From: Gammaproteobacteria bacterium | Lineage (GTDB): Bacteria > Pseudomonadota > Gammaproteobacteria > Burkholderiales > Gallionellaceae | DNA: 64,000 bases | Direction: 5' to 3' | Assembly (NCBI GenBank): GCA_018820925.1 | Contig: JAHJNJ010000039.1 | Span: forward strand, 1 to 64,000 | Shown here: in pieces, positions 31,518-42,585 of the stretch | Layout: every line of letters starts with the position of its first letter | Numbering within the stretch: position 1 is the first letter of the stretch | Notes under the pieces: generated by a model | Databases searched by the model: none | What the model saw: the letters and a program-made list of their open reading frames with translations, nothing else | What the model was told of the DNA's origin: nothing | Program-made: the position numbers and the translations under genes

Positions 31518-33001
31518 TTGGTTGCCGTGCGGTTGATGAGGTATTGCGTGAGCAGCGGCACCGGACGTCCCGTTGCGCCCTTTTCCTTGCCCGACACATT
31601 GGCGGTGCCCGCGATGTCCAGGTGCGCCCAGCGATAGTCCTTGGTGAAGCGCGCCAGGAAGCAGGCTGCGGTGATGGTGCCGCCCGCGCGTCCGCCGATG
31701 TTTGCCATGTCGGCGAAGTTGCTGTCCAGCAGCGGCTGGTAGTCTTCCCACAGCGGCAGTTGCCACACGCGGTCATGCGACTGCTCGCCCGCTGCCAGCA
31801 GTTCCCTGGCGAGCTTGTCTTCGTTGGCGAACATGCCGCTGGCGACATGCCCCAGCGCGATGACGCAGGCGCCGGTGAGGGTGGCGATGTCGATGACGGT
31901 GTCGGGGTTGAATTTCTTCGAGTAGGTCAGCGCGTCGCACAGGATGAGGCGGCCTTCGGCGTCGGTGTTCAATATCTCGATGGTCTGGCCGGACATGCTG
32001 GTGACGATGTCGCCGGGCTTGGTGGCTTTGCCGGAAGGCATGTTCTCGCAAGTCGGGATGACGCCCACGACGTTGATCTTCAGGCCCATCTCGGCAATGG
32101 CTTGCAGCGTACCGAGCACGCTGGCCGCGCCGCTCATGTCGTACTTCATCTCGTCCATGTCGGCGCCGGGTTTGAGCGAGATGCCGCCGGTGTCGAAAGT
32201 GATGCCCTTGCCCACCAGCACGATGGGTTTCTGTGTTTTGGCCGTACCGGAATATTCCAGTGTGATGAGCTTGGCCGGTTGTTCGCTGCCGCGCGTGACG
32301 GAAAGCAGCGAACCCATGCCCAGCTTCTGCATGGCTTTTTCATCCAGCACGGTGGTCTTGATGCTCTTGTGCGCCTTGCCCAAAGCCAGCGCCCTGGCGG
32401 CGAGGTAGGTCGGGGTGCAGATGTTGCCCGGCAGGTTGGCGAGGGTCTTGGTCAGTTCCATTCCGCTGGCGGTGGCGGCGGCCTGGTCGAGAGCGACCTT
32501 CAATGCGGCTGCGGGTTTATCCAGAGTGGCGAAGGTGATGCTTTTCAGCGCGGCGGGTTTGGAGGGTTTGCTCTTCATGCCGTCGGCGCGGAAAGCCTGC
32601 CCGGACGCGGAGAATACGGCTTGCTTGACGACCCATCCGCCATCCTTGCCCACGCCTTCGTCGAGGATATACAGCGCCGCATCCTTGGCTTGCGTTGCGT
32701 TCAATGCCTTGAATGTCGCATTCAATATCTCGAGACTGGTCTTGTTGTTCAGCTCACTGACTTTGCCCAAGCCGACCAGCAATACGCGCTCGGCCGCGAC
32801 ACCGGCCAATTTGTGCAGCAACAGAGTAGAGGCGGATTTGCCCTTCATGTCGCCGCGCGCGATGAGATCGCTGAGGGCATGTTTGGCAGCCTTGTCGAGC
32901 ACCTGTGCCGCTTTCGACAATTTGCCGCCGTCGAACACGCCAACCACCACGCAACCGCTCTTCAGTTTTTCCGGACTGCCTTGTTTTATGCTAAATTCCA
33001 C
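31514..33001 (-). CDS. pepA: Leucyl aminopeptidase
   Basis: LVGKGITFDTGGISLKPG; NTDAEGRLILCDALTY. Confidence 0.97.
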   Translation of the reverse strand: MEFSIKQGSPEKLKSGCVVVGVFDGGKLSKAAQVLDKAAKHALSDLIARGDMKGKSASTLLLHKLAGVAAERVLLVGLGKVSELNNKTSLEILNATFKALNATQAKDAALYILDEGVGKDGGWVVKQAVFSASGQAFRADGMKSKPSKPAALKSITFATLDKPAAALKVALDQAAATASGMELTKTLANLPGNICTPTYLAARALALGKAHKSIKTTVLDEKAMQKLGMGSLLSVTRGSEQPAKLITLEYSGTAKTQKPIVLVGKGITFDTGGISLKPGADMDEMKYDMSGAASVLGTLQAIAEMGLKINVVGVIPTCENMPSGKATKPGDIVTSMSGQTIEILNTDAEGRLILCDALTYSKKFNPDTVIDIATLTGACVIALGHVASGMFANEDKLARELLAAGEQSHDRVWQLPLWEDYQPLLDSNFADMANIGGRAGGTITAACFLARFTKDYRWAHLDIAGTANVSGKEKGATGRPVPLLTQYLINRTATK

Positions 33002-33035
33002 GCGATTCTCCTCATTAAACTCAAAATTGCTCCCG

Positions 33036-34169
33036 ATGCCGGATTATCCGCAATCCCAACCACTAAAGTCAAAAAGGCCTTGCAAGCACGGCATCTTTTA
33101 TTGGTCGCTGGTGCGCGAATTTGCGAGTACGGGTTTGCTTGTGTCCTCCATTTTGCTGGGTATTGTCGTGTTTACCCAGTTGGTGCGCTTGCTGGGCGAT
33201 TCGGTCAGCGGCGTGCTGGCGGTGGATGGCGTACTGGCGATCATGGGATTCAGTTCGCTCAATTACCTGCCCGTCCTGCTTTCCATCGGCCTGTTTCTGT
33301 CCGTACTGTTGACGCTGACGCGCAGCTATCGCGATAGCGAGATGGTGGTGTGGTTTACTTCCGGCATCGGGTTGACGCGCTGGATACGCCCGGTGCTGGG
33401 CTATGCGCTGCCGGTGACTGTCTTGATTGCGCTGCTCAGTCTGGTGCTGTCGCCGTGGGCCTTGTCCAGGGTCGACGAATTCAAGCGCAGGCTGGACAGT
33501 CGCGATGACGTGTCAGCCGCGACGCCGGGCGCATTCCGCGAATCCAAACAGGCCGACCGCGTGTTTTTTCTGGAAGAAGTGGATGTGGAGAAAAAACGTG
33601 TCGGCAACATTTTCGTGCAATCTTCACAGAATGGCCGGGAAGGAACGATGGTCGCCAAGGAGGGCTTCCAGGAAACGGCCGCCAACGGCGACCGTTTTCT
33701 GGTGATGCTTAACGGCACCCGTTATGAGGGAATTCCGGGGCACGCAGATTTCAGGATCGTCGAATTCGAACGTTATGCCATGCGTATCGAACCGGCTGAA
33801 TTGCGCAAGGAGCAGCCAAACCACAAGGCTTACCCCACTATATATTTGCTGAGGAACATGACGCCGGAAAATATTGCCGAGCTGGAATGGCGCGTGGGCT
33901 TGCCGCTCAGTGCATTCGTTCTGGCATTGCTGGCGATTCCGCTGAGTTTTGTGAATCCGCGTGCCGGACGTTCCCTGAATCTGATCACCGCCATGGCGAT
34001 CTATATGTTCTACAACAATATGATCAGCGTAACCAATTCCTGGGTCGGGCGCGGCACGATCAACCCGGCGCTCGGCCTGTGGGGGATTCATCTGTTTATG
34101 TTCTCGGTGATGCTGATATTGTTCTATCACCGCTCGTCGCCGTCTGCCTGGCGCTGGTTCAAGCGATGA
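33036..34169 (+). CDS. lptF: LPS export permease LptF
   Basis: LVREFASTGLLVSSILLGIVV...; YjgP/YjgQ-type C-terminus; start approximate. Confidence 0.9.
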   Translation: MPDYPQSQPLKSKRPCKHGIFYWSLVREFASTGLLVSSILLGIVVFTQLVRLLGDSVSGVLAVDGVLAIMGFSSLNYLPVLLSIGLFLSVLLTLTRSYRDSEMVVWFTSGIGLTRWIRPVLGYALPVTVLIALLSLVLSPWALSRVDEFKRRLDSRDDVSAATPGAFRESKQADRVFFLEEVDVEKKRVGNIFVQSSQNGREGTMVAKEGFQETAANGDRFLVMLNGTRYEGIPGHADFRIVEFERYAMRIEPAELRKEQPNHKAYPTIYLLRNMTPENIAELEWRVGLPLSAFVLALLAIPLSFVNPRAGRSLNLITAMAIYMFYNNMISVTNSWVGRGTINPALGLWGIHLFMFSVMLILFYHRSSPSAWRWFKR

Positions 34170-35242
34170 AACTGCTTACCCGTTATCTGAGGCGTGAGGT
34201 TTATGCCAGCATCGCGCTGGTATTTGCGGCACTCATCATGCTGTTTGCCTTGCTTGACCTGATCAACGAACTGAACTCAATGGGGCGCGGCGACTACAGT
34301 CTGGGTTATGTGCTGTTGTTTGTGGTGTTGACCGTTCCCGGGCATATCTATGAATTGTTTCCGGTCGCGGTGCTGATAGGAACCATTTTTGCCATGGTGC
34401 AAATGGCGGCCAATTCCGAACTGACGGTGTATCGCAGCTCCGGCGTGTCGCTCAAGCAGATGATAAGCGCATTGCTCAAGATCGGTTTGCCGCTGGTTGT
34501 TTTGTGTTTCCTGTTCGGGGAAATCGTTTCTCCGCCGAGCGAACGCATGGCACAGCAATTGCGGTTGCAGGCGCAGAAAGCGAAAGTGTCGGTAAAGGCA
34601 TTCAGGTCGGGCGTGTGGGTGAAGGATGAGAGCAGCTTCATCAATGTGAGGAGCGTGTTGCCCGATACTTCGTTGCTGGAAGTCAGTATCTACGAGTTCG
34701 ATGATCAGTATCATTTGCGCAGCATTACCGTCGCGGAACGGGCTTCGTACCTGGCTGTTGAACGCTGGCAACTGGAAGGCGTGCGGCAGACACTTTTCAA
34801 TGGCAATGGGGCCACTACCGACAACCGGCCGCGCGCAGAGTGGCACTCCTCGCTGAATCCGGACATTTTGAGCGTATTGCTGGTGGTGCCCGAACAGATG
34901 TCGGCCTGGAACCTGTATCAATATACCGGGCACTTGAGAGACAACCACCAGAAGACCGCACGCTATGAAATCGCGATGTGGAACAAACTGGTTTATCCGT
35001 TCGCGGTGCTGGTGATGATGCTGCTCGCCTTGCCTTTCTCCGCTTATCAGCGCCGCGAGGGCGGCATCAGCGGCAAGATATTCATGGGCATCGTGCTGGG
35101 CTTGAGTTTTCACTTTATCGGCAGGCTGTTTGCCAACGTCGGTGCTTTGAACGATTGGTCGCCCTTGTTGAGTGCTACCACGATGAGCTGGTTGTTTCTG
35201 GCGTTGGCGTTGGGAATGCTCTGGCGTACCGAACGGCGGTGA
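34166..35242 (+). CDS. lptG: LPS export permease LptG
   Basis: MKLLTRYLRREVYASIALVFAALIMLFALLDLINELN; 4-bp overlap with lptF. Confidence 0.93.
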   Translation: MKLLTRYLRREVYASIALVFAALIMLFALLDLINELNSMGRGDYSLGYVLLFVVLTVPGHIYELFPVAVLIGTIFAMVQMAANSELTVYRSSGVSLKQMISALLKIGLPLVVLCFLFGEIVSPPSERMAQQLRLQAQKAKVSVKAFRSGVWVKDESSFINVRSVLPDTSLLEVSIYEFDDQYHLRSITVAERASYLAVERWQLEGVRQTLFNGNGATTDNRPRAEWHSSLNPDILSVLLVVPEQMSAWNLYQYTGHLRDNHQKTARYEIAMWNKLVYPFAVLVMMLLALPFSAYQRREGGISGKIFMGIVLGLSFHFIGRLFANVGALNDWSPLLSATTMSWLFLALALGMLWRTERR

Positions 35243-35342
35243 CCATTTTCGTGCAGGTTAACTGCACAGAAAATTGCCTGCCTTTGGTGCTGAGCATTCG
35301 CATGCAAGCACGTTATTCTTGTGCCGGGTCGAAAAACGGCTG

Positions 35343-35732
35343 CTAATGGCCGGGCGCGGCGGGTGTTTCGGGGGCTTGTTGCTCGCGCACCATTTTTTTG
35401 ACCGCTTCGCGTTTGTCTGGCGGGACTTTGCTGAAGGCCTTGTATTTTTCACGGGCGCGCTGCCGCTGCTCGGGAGTGAGTTTGCTCCAGTGTTCCATGC
35501 GCGAGTGCAGACGTTGTTGTTTTTGCGCATTCAGCCTGGGGTAGTGTTTGGCAATCGCCAGAAAATTGGTCTGCTGAACTTCGGACAAGGAATCCCATGT
35601 GCCGGCAAGGGGTGCCAGCGCTTCCTTTTGTTGTGGATTCAAGCTCTCCCAGGATTGTGCATTGGCGGCCAAAGGCAGGCACAACAGCACCAGGAACGCG
35701 ATGGACAAGTATTTTCTAGGCAAACTGGGCAT
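35343..35732 (-). CDS. DUF3106-like secreted protein
   Basis: Signal peptide plus repeated LNPQQKEAL / LSEVQQTNF / LNAQKQQRL / LTPEQRQRA. Confidence 0.85.
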   Translation of the reverse strand: MPSLPRKYLSIAFLVLLCLPLAANAQSWESLNPQQKEALAPLAGTWDSLSEVQQTNFLAIAKHYPRLNAQKQQRLHSRMEHWSKLTPEQRQRAREKYKAFSKVPPDKREAVKKMVREQQAPETPAAPGH

Positions 35733-35750
35733 CAGGCGATCCGCACCGGG

Positions 35751-36098
35751 TTAATCGACGTACATGCCGACAGGCAGGTCGTCAGTCAATATGGCAATGT
35801 CGATTTCGGCGTGGTCGCGTTCGCCGGTTTGTTGCGCATGGTAAACGCTGCCCAGTAGAACTATTGCCAGCAGCATGGTTATCCCGAAACCGAGCGTTTT
35901 ATGGCCGGTTGACGAATGATTGTTAATCAAGCCGTGTTGCGTCAGCCAGGAAAGTACGGGCGCTTGCTGGTGTTTTTTCTGGTAATTCAGTGCGGTGCGA
36001 CGGGCGGACTGTAATTTGTCCAAAGTTTTCCGGTCGAGTTGATCTGCGGAGCGGTCAAGCAACCGTCCGACCTCGCGAGTATTCAATGTGTCGTTCAT
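35751..36098 (-). CDS. DUF3619-like single-TM protein, possible anti-sigma factor
   Basis: Soluble N-terminus, TM TLGFGITMLLAIVLLGSVYH, C-terminal ILTDDLPVGMYVD; ATGA overlap with sigma gene. Confidence 0.8.
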   Translation of the reverse strand: MNDTLNTREVGRLLDRSADQLDRKTLDKLQSARRTALNYQKKHQQAPVLSWLTQHGLINNHSSTGHKTLGFGITMLLAIVLLGSVYHAQQTGERDHAEIDIAILTDDLPVGMYVD

Positions 36099-36760
36099 GA
36101 CAGGTCTATGCCTTTCTCTTTCAGTAGCACGGTGAGCGTGTGCGTAGCGCGCGAACAATGCGTCTTGACGCTGCCCTCCGAGCAGCCCATCGCGGCTGCC
36201 GTTTCTGCCGTATCCATTTCTTCCCAGTAACGCAACAGGAAGGCTTCGCGTTGACGCGCCGGGAGTTTGCCCAATGCTTCCTCAATTGCCGCAACCAGTT
36301 GCAATTGTACCAATGCATCGTCCGGGCGTGCCGGTTGCGTGTTGTTGCCTTCATCCTGCAGGGTATCCAGGGGGTCGAACGCCTCTTCCTCGTGGCGCGG
36401 CGTGAACGACGAAAACAGGGTGGTCCAGAACGAGCGCACCTTCTGGCGGCGGTAAAAATCGCGGATGGTGTTCTGCAGGATACGCTGGAACAACATGGGA
36501 AATTCTTCGGCCGGACGATCCCCGTAGCGCTCGGCGAGCTTGAGCATGGCATCCTGCACGATATCCAGTGCGACATGCCCGTCGCGAACGGCGAATTGCG
36601 CCTGTTTGTACGCACGGCGTTCGACCTGGGTGAGGAATTCGGAAAGTTGCTGTGGCGTGGACAGTTTCGTGGGCTCCGGCGTGAACGGGGCGGATACTAG
36701 CAAAATACTGCGCAGATTAGGGATTCCAACGCTATTTGGAGCCCTGCGGGGGTTGACCAA
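36095..36760 (-). CDS. ECF-type RNA polymerase sigma factor
   Basis: DIVQDAMLKLAERY; LQNTIRDFYRRQKVR; LPARQREAFLLRYWEEMDTAETAAAMGCSEGSVKTHCSRATHTL; start uncertain, ORF N-terminus probably over-extended. Confidence 0.9.
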   Translation of the reverse strand: MVNPRRAPNSVGIPNLRSILLVSAPFTPEPTKLSTPQQLSEFLTQVERRAYKQAQFAVRDGHVALDIVQDAMLKLAERYGDRPAEEFPMLFQRILQNTIRDFYRRQKVRSFWTTLFSSFTPRHEEEAFDPLDTLQDEGNNTQPARPDDALVQLQLVAAIEEALGKLPARQREAFLLRYWEEMDTAETAAAMGCSEGSVKTHCSRATHTLTVLLKEKGIDLS

Positions 36761-36818
36761 AACGCCGCCAGCCTTTATCTTGCGCGGTCTTTCATTGCAT
36801 TCTCAAGGTAGTGGGTTC

Positions 36819-38525
36819 ATGGAACTGACAGGCGCAGAAATTACCATCCGCTGTTTGCAGGAAGAAGGGGTCGAATACGTTTTCGGCTACCCCGGCGGCG
36901 CGGTTCTTTTCATCTACGATGAGCTGTTCAAACAGGAACAGGTCAAACACGTGCTGGTGCGCCACGAGCAGGCGGCGGTGCATGCTGCAGACGGCTATGC
37001 GCGCTCTACCGACAAGGTCGGCGTCGCACTGGTCACCTCCGGCCCCGGTGTGACCAATGCCGTCACCGGCATTGCGACAGCCTACCTTGATTCCATTCCG
37101 CTGGTGGTGATCAGCGGGCAGGTGCCGACCAGTTTCATCGGCGAAGATGCTTTCCAGGAAGTGGATGCAGTCGGCATCACACGCCCCTGCGTGAAGCACA
37201 ATTTCCTCGTGAAAGACCCCAAGGACATCGCCAGCACGCTGAAGAAAGCGTTCTACCTGGCCAAGAGCGGACGTCCCGGCCCGGTGCTGGTGGACATCCC
37301 CAAGGACGTATCGAACCAGAAGGCGGAATTTTCCTATCCCGCGACCGTGAACATCCGTTCCTACAATCCGCAGGTTCAGGGCGACATCGGCCAGATCAAG
37401 CGTGCAGTCCAGATGCTGCTGGAAGCCAAGCGTCCGATGGTCTATGCGGGCGGTGGTGTGATCCTGTCCGACGCGGCCAAACAGTTGACCGAACTGGTGC
37501 ACCTGCTGGGCGCGCCCTGCACCAACACGCTGATGGGCCTGGGCGGCTTCCCGGCGAGCGACAAGCAATTCGTGGGCATGCTCGGCATGCACGGCACCTA
37601 TGAAGCCAATATGGGCATGCAGAACTGCGATGTTTTGCTGGCGGTGGGCGCACGTTTCGACGACCGCGTGATCGGCAACGTGTCGCACTTCAATTCGGTG
37701 CCGCGCAAGATCATCCATATCGATATCGATCCCGCTTCCATCTCCAAACGCGTGAAGGTGGATGTGTCCATCGTCGGCGATGTGGCGCATGTGGTGTCCG
37801 GTCTGCTGGAGGTGCTGAAAAGCAGCAAGCAAAAGCCGGATGCGACTGCACAGAAAGACTGGTGGAAGCAGATCGCCGAGTGGCGCAGTGCGAATTCACT
37901 GTCGTACAAGAACTCCAGCGAACTCATCAAGCCGCAATATGTGATCGAGACCCTGCACAAGATCACCCACGGCGATGCCTTTGTGACCTCGGATGTGGGC
38001 CAGCACCAGATGTGGGCGGCGCAGTACTACAAATTCGACCAGCCGCGGCGCTGGATCAACTCCGGCGGCCTGGGCACCATGGGCTTCGGCCTGCCTGCGG
38101 CGATGGGCGTGCAACTGGCGCACCCGGGCGCAACCGTGGCCTGCGTGACGGGCGAGGGCAGTATCCAGATGAACATCCAGGAATTGTCCACCTGCAAACA
38201 ATATGACCTGCCGATCAAGGTCATCGCGCTGAACAACCGCTATCTGGGCATGGTGCGCCAGTGGCAGGAGTTCTTCCACGGCAACCGCTATTCGCATTCC
38301 TATATGGATGCGCTGCCTGACTTCGTCAAGCTGGCCGAGGCTTACGGCCATGTCGGCATTCTGGTGGAGAAACCTTCCGATGTGGAAGGCGCGCTGCAGG
38401 AAGCGTTTGCGCGCAAGGACAAGCTGGTGTTCCTGGACTTCCGTACCGACTCGACCGAGAACGTGTATCCCATGGTTCCTGGCGGCAAGGGCTTGTCCGA
38501 AGTGATTCTGGCGGAGGATCTGTAA
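36819..38525 (+). CDS. ilvB: Acetolactate synthase large subunit
   Basis: MELTGAEITIRCLQEEGVEYVFGYPGGAVL; DVGQHQMWAAQYY; ThDP-binding region. Confidence 0.97.
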   Translation: MELTGAEITIRCLQEEGVEYVFGYPGGAVLFIYDELFKQEQVKHVLVRHEQAAVHAADGYARSTDKVGVALVTSGPGVTNAVTGIATAYLDSIPLVVISGQVPTSFIGEDAFQEVDAVGITRPCVKHNFLVKDPKDIASTLKKAFYLAKSGRPGPVLVDIPKDVSNQKAEFSYPATVNIRSYNPQVQGDIGQIKRAVQMLLEAKRPMVYAGGGVILSDAAKQLTELVHLLGAPCTNTLMGLGGFPASDKQFVGMLGMHGTYEANMGMQNCDVLLAVGARFDDRVIGNVSHFNSVPRKIIHIDIDPASISKRVKVDVSIVGDVAHVVSGLLEVLKSSKQKPDATAQKDWWKQIAEWRSANSLSYKNSSELIKPQYVIETLHKITHGDAFVTSDVGQHQMWAAQYYKFDQPRRWINSGGLGTMGFGLPAAMGVQLAHPGATVACVTGEGSIQMNIQELSTCKQYDLPIKVIALNNRYLGMVRQWQEFFHGNRYSHSYMDALPDFVKLAEAYGHVGILVEKPSDVEGALQEAFARKDKLVFLDFRTDSTENVYPMVPGGKGLSEVILAEDL

Positions 38526-38526
38526 C

Positions 38527-39018
38527 ATGCGACATATCATTTCCTTGCTGATGGAAAACGAATCCGGTGCGCTGTCGCGCGTATCCGGCCTGTTCTCGGC
38601 GCGGGCTTACAATATCGAGTCGCTCAACGTGGCGCCGACCGAAGACCCGACCATGTCGCGCATGACCATTGTTACCAGCGGCTCCGACGACGTGATCGAA
38701 CAGATCAACAAACAACTGAACAAACTGGTGGATGTGGTCACGGTGATGGATCTGACCGACGGCGACCATATCGAGCGCGAACTGATGCTGGTCAAGGTGC
38801 GTGCCGTAGGCAACGACCGCGAAGAGCTGAAGCGCATGGCCGACATTTTCCGCGGACGTGTCATCGACGTTTCGGACAATACCTATACCATCGAGTTGAC
38901 CGGCACGGAGCTCAAGCTGGATCGCTTCCTGCAGGCGATCGATCATGCGCTGATCCTGGAAACGGTGCGCACCGGCGCATCGGGCATCGGGCGCGGCGAC
39001 CGGATTTTGAAGCTTTAA
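38527..39018 (+). CDS. ilvH: Acetolactate synthase small subunit
   Basis: MRHIISLLMENESGALSRVSGLFSARAYNIESL. Confidence 0.97.
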   Translation: MRHIISLLMENESGALSRVSGLFSARAYNIESLNVAPTEDPTMSRMTIVTSGSDDVIEQINKQLNKLVDVVTVMDLTDGDHIERELMLVKVRAVGNDREELKRMADIFRGRVIDVSDNTYTIELTGTELKLDRFLQAIDHALILETVRTGASGIGRGDRILKL

Positions 39019-39022
39019 ACAG

Positions 39023-39055
39023 GTAGGGTGGGCACAAAAGACGTGCCCACCCTAC
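39023..39055. repeat. Minimal GTAGGGTGGGCAC hairpin, 13-bp perfect stem and 7-nt loop
   Basis: GTAGGGTGGGCAC-AAAAGAC-GTGCCCACCCTAC between ilvH and ilvC. Confidence 0.95.
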
Positions 39056-39072
39056 ATAATTATTTTTACTGA

Positions 39073-40098
<1,026 letters not shown>

Positions 40099-40103
40099 AA
40101 GGC

Positions 40104-40187
40104 AGTCGTTAGACGTTAGTCGTTAGTCGTTAGTTAAGGCACGGCCTGGCTTTCAACTAGCGACTAGCGACTAGCGACTAATGACTA
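40104..40187. repeat. Inverted heptamer arrays (GTTAGTC-like)n...(GACTAGC)n overlapping the psd start
   Basis: TTAGTCGTTAGTCGTTAGTT and AACTAGCGACTAGCGACTAGCGACTAATGACTA read directly. Confidence 0.9.
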
Positions 40188-40825
40188 TGAACAACTATCC
40201 ACATCCCATCATCGCCCGCGAGGGCTGGCCTTTCCTGGCGATCTCACTGGTATTGGCCATCGCCGTCACCGTCTGGTGCGCAGCCTGGGCTACACCGTTG
40301 TGGATCATCTTTATATTCGTTTTGCAGTTTTTCCGCGATCCGGCGCGTGTCATTCCGCAAGAAGCCGGCTTGGTTCTTTCGGCTTGCGATGGCCGTGTCA
40401 TCAAGGTCGAGCGTACGCAGGATCCCTATGCTGAACGCGAAGCGATTCTGGTCAGCGTGTTCATGAATGTATTCAACGTTCATTCCAACCGCAGCCCGGC
40501 GGATGGCATTGTAAAAAAAGTGCAATATTTTCCCGGCAAATTCGTGAATGCCGATCTGGACAAGGCCTCCACGCATAATGAGCGCAACGCAATGGTGCTG
40601 ACGACAGCGGACGGGCAGACGATCACCTGCGTGCAGGTTGCCGGGCTTATTGCCCGCCGCGTCCTGTGCTACATCAAGGAGGGCGACAAGCTGGCGCGCG
40701 GCCAGCGTTACGGCTTTATCCGTTTCGGTTCGCGCGTCGACATTTATTTGCCGCTGACGGCTACCGTCAAGGTTGCCATCGGTGATAAAGTGTCTGCCAC
40801 TTCAACCATTCTGGCCAAGCTCTAA
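40181..40825 (+). CDS. psd: Phosphatidylserine decarboxylase, proenzyme type
   Basis: [38 protein letters not shown]-terminal [11 protein letters not shown]. Confidence 0.94.
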   Translation: MTMNNYPHPIIAREGWPFLAISLVLAIAVTVWCAAWATPLWIIFIFVLQFFRDPARVIPQEAGLVLSACDGRVIKVERTQDPYAEREAILVSVFMNVFNVHSNRSPADGIVKKVQYFPGKFVNADLDKASTHNERNAMVLTTADGQTITCVQVAGLIARRVLCYIKEGDKLARGQRYGFIRFGSRVDIYLPLTATVKVAIGDKVSATSTILAKL

Positions 40826-40835
40826 TCCCAATCCA

Positions 40836-41594
40836 ATGACCGACCCGATTCAGCGCAAGCAGCAAATGAACTTACGGCGGCGCAGCATCTACCTGCTGCC
40901 CAACCTGTTCACCACGGCTGCGCTGTTTGCGGGCTTTTACGCCATCGTGCAGGCGATGAACAGCAAGTTCGAATATGCCGCCGTGGCCGTCTTCATTGCC
41001 ATGGTGCTGGACGGCCTGGACGGGCGTGTGGCGCGCATGACGCACACGCAGAGTGAATTCGGTGCGGAGTACGACAGCCTGTCGGATATGGTGTCGTTCG
41101 GGGTTGCACCCTCCATCCTGATGTACGAATGGGCGTTCCGCGACTTGGGCAAGTGGGGCTGGTTCGCTGCCTTCATCTACTGCGCGGGAGCGGCGTTGCG
41201 TTTGGCGCGTTTCAATACCAATATCGACGTGATCGACAAGCGGTTTTTCCAGGGATTGCCCAGTCCGGCGGCGGCGGCGCTGGTGGCCGGATTCGTCTGG
41301 GTCATGCTGGACAACCGTTTCACCGGTTACGAATTGCGCTGGTATGCCGTGGCACTTACCGTGTTTGCGGGACTGAGCATGGTGAGCAGTCTCAAGTACT
41401 ACAGTTTCAAATCGTTCAACATGCGCAAGAGCGTGCCATTCATCGTCATTTTCCTGTTCGTGCTGTTCTTCATCCTGGTCTCGGTCGATCCGCCGTTGCA
41501 TTTATTCCTGCTGTTTTTCGGCTATTGCCTGTCCGGATACATCATGTGGCTGCTCGGTTTGCGCAAGCCGAAAACACCGCCACCCCTGCCTTAG
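40836..41594 (+). CDS. pssA: CDP-diacylglycerol-serine O-phosphatidyltransferase
   Basis: MVLDGLDGRVARMTHTQSEFGAEYDSLSDMVSFG. Confidence 0.95.
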   Translation: MTDPIQRKQQMNLRRRSIYLLPNLFTTAALFAGFYAIVQAMNSKFEYAAVAVFIAMVLDGLDGRVARMTHTQSEFGAEYDSLSDMVSFGVAPSILMYEWAFRDLGKWGWFAAFIYCAGAALRLARFNTNIDVIDKRFFQGLPSPAAAALVAGFVWVMLDNRFTGYELRWYAVALTVFAGLSMVSSLKYYSFKSFNMRKSVPFIVIFLFVLFFILVSVDPPLHLFLLFFGYCLSGYIMWLLGLRKPKTPPPLP

Positions 41595-41630
41595 CCACCT
41601 GTTGAATAAGCCGCGAGCGCAGCGGTCTGG

Positions 41631-42161
41631 CTAGCGTTGCCACAGCGTTTCGGTTTGTCCAGCTGCTTGATTCAGCACGCGGCATAACACAAACAACAAA
41701 TCCGAAAGCCGATTGAGATATTGCAGCCCCTCTTGCGGGGCTGTCCTGTTTTGCGACAACTGCAGGTAGTCGCGCTCCGCTCGCCGTGCAACGCATCGCG
41801 CGACATGGCACAGCGCGGCGGCACGCGTGCCGCCGGGCAGGATGAATTCCTTGAGCGGCGGCAATTTCGCGTTGTGGCGGGCGATGGCGTCATCCAGCCG
41901 GGAGAGTTTGGCCGCATCGAACGGTGCGCCGGGCGATGCGAGCAGGGCGCCGAGATCGAACAGATCGTGCTGGATGCGCAGCAATTCCCCGCGCACATCC
42001 TCCGGCAGGGTTTCGGCGAGCAATACGCCGAGATGGCTGTTCAGCTCATCCACGCTGCCGATGGCGGCTATGCGCGGATGATCCTTGGGCAAGCGTGATC
42101 CGTCGGCCAACCCCGTGGTGCCATCGTCACCCGTGCGGGTGGTGATTTTGGACAGGCGCAT
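41631..42161 (-). CDS. Cob(I)yrinic acid a,c-diamide adenosyltransferase, PduO type
   Basis: ITTRTGDDGTTGLADGSRLPKDHPRIAAIGSVDELNSHLG. Confidence 0.95.
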   Translation of the reverse strand: MRLSKITTRTGDDGTTGLADGSRLPKDHPRIAAIGSVDELNSHLGVLLAETLPEDVRGELLRIQHDLFDLGALLASPGAPFDAAKLSRLDDAIARHNAKLPPLKEFILPGGTRAAALCHVARCVARRAERDYLQLSQNRTAPQEGLQYLNRLSDLLFVLCRVLNQAAGQTETLWQR

Positions 42162-42162
42162 G

Positions 42163-42585
42163 CTATTGCTTCTCCAGACAGTCCAGATAAATCAGGGGAT
42201 CCGGCGCAGTCTTGTTGCGCTGGGCCTGCCAGATCATCTCGCCGAGACAATCCATGATGGCATGCTGCGCTTCATGCTCCGACTCGTATTTCTGGGTCAG
42301 GCGCACGAACTGCTCGCGGATACCCTGCGGTTGGCCGATGGAAATCTGCTCTTCGATCGTCAGGTGCATCATCAGGTGCAGGAACGGATTCACCGCATTG
42401 CCGTCCGGCGCGTAGTCCTTGTCCTGATTGCGTTCCGGATCGCTGAACAGCTCGTGATATTCGTGGTGTTTGTCGATGAGCTGGGCGGTCAGGTCTTCAA
42501 GCGGCGTAAGCAGCTCGCCTGCACGGCGTTTGCGCCAGGATTCGAACAGGAAGTTTCTTGCTTCGTCTCGGGTCGGGTTGAACAT
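42163..42585 (-). CDS. DUF1841-like protein
   Basis: MFNPTRDEARNFLFESWRKRRAGELLTPLE...NPFLHLMMHLTIEEQISIGQP. Confidence 0.85.
   Translation of the reverse strand: MFNPTRDEARNFLFESWRKRRAGELLTPLEDLTAQLIDKHHEYHELFSDPERNQDKDYAPDGNAVNPFLHLMMHLTIEEQISIGQPQGIREQFVRLTQKYESEHEAQHAIMDCLGEMIWQAQRNKTAPDPLIYLDCLEKQ

Noticed and set aside
31358-33337. 659-aa plus-strand ORF opposite holC/pepA
   Set aside because: Overlaps pepA, holC and the lptF start; no family motifs.
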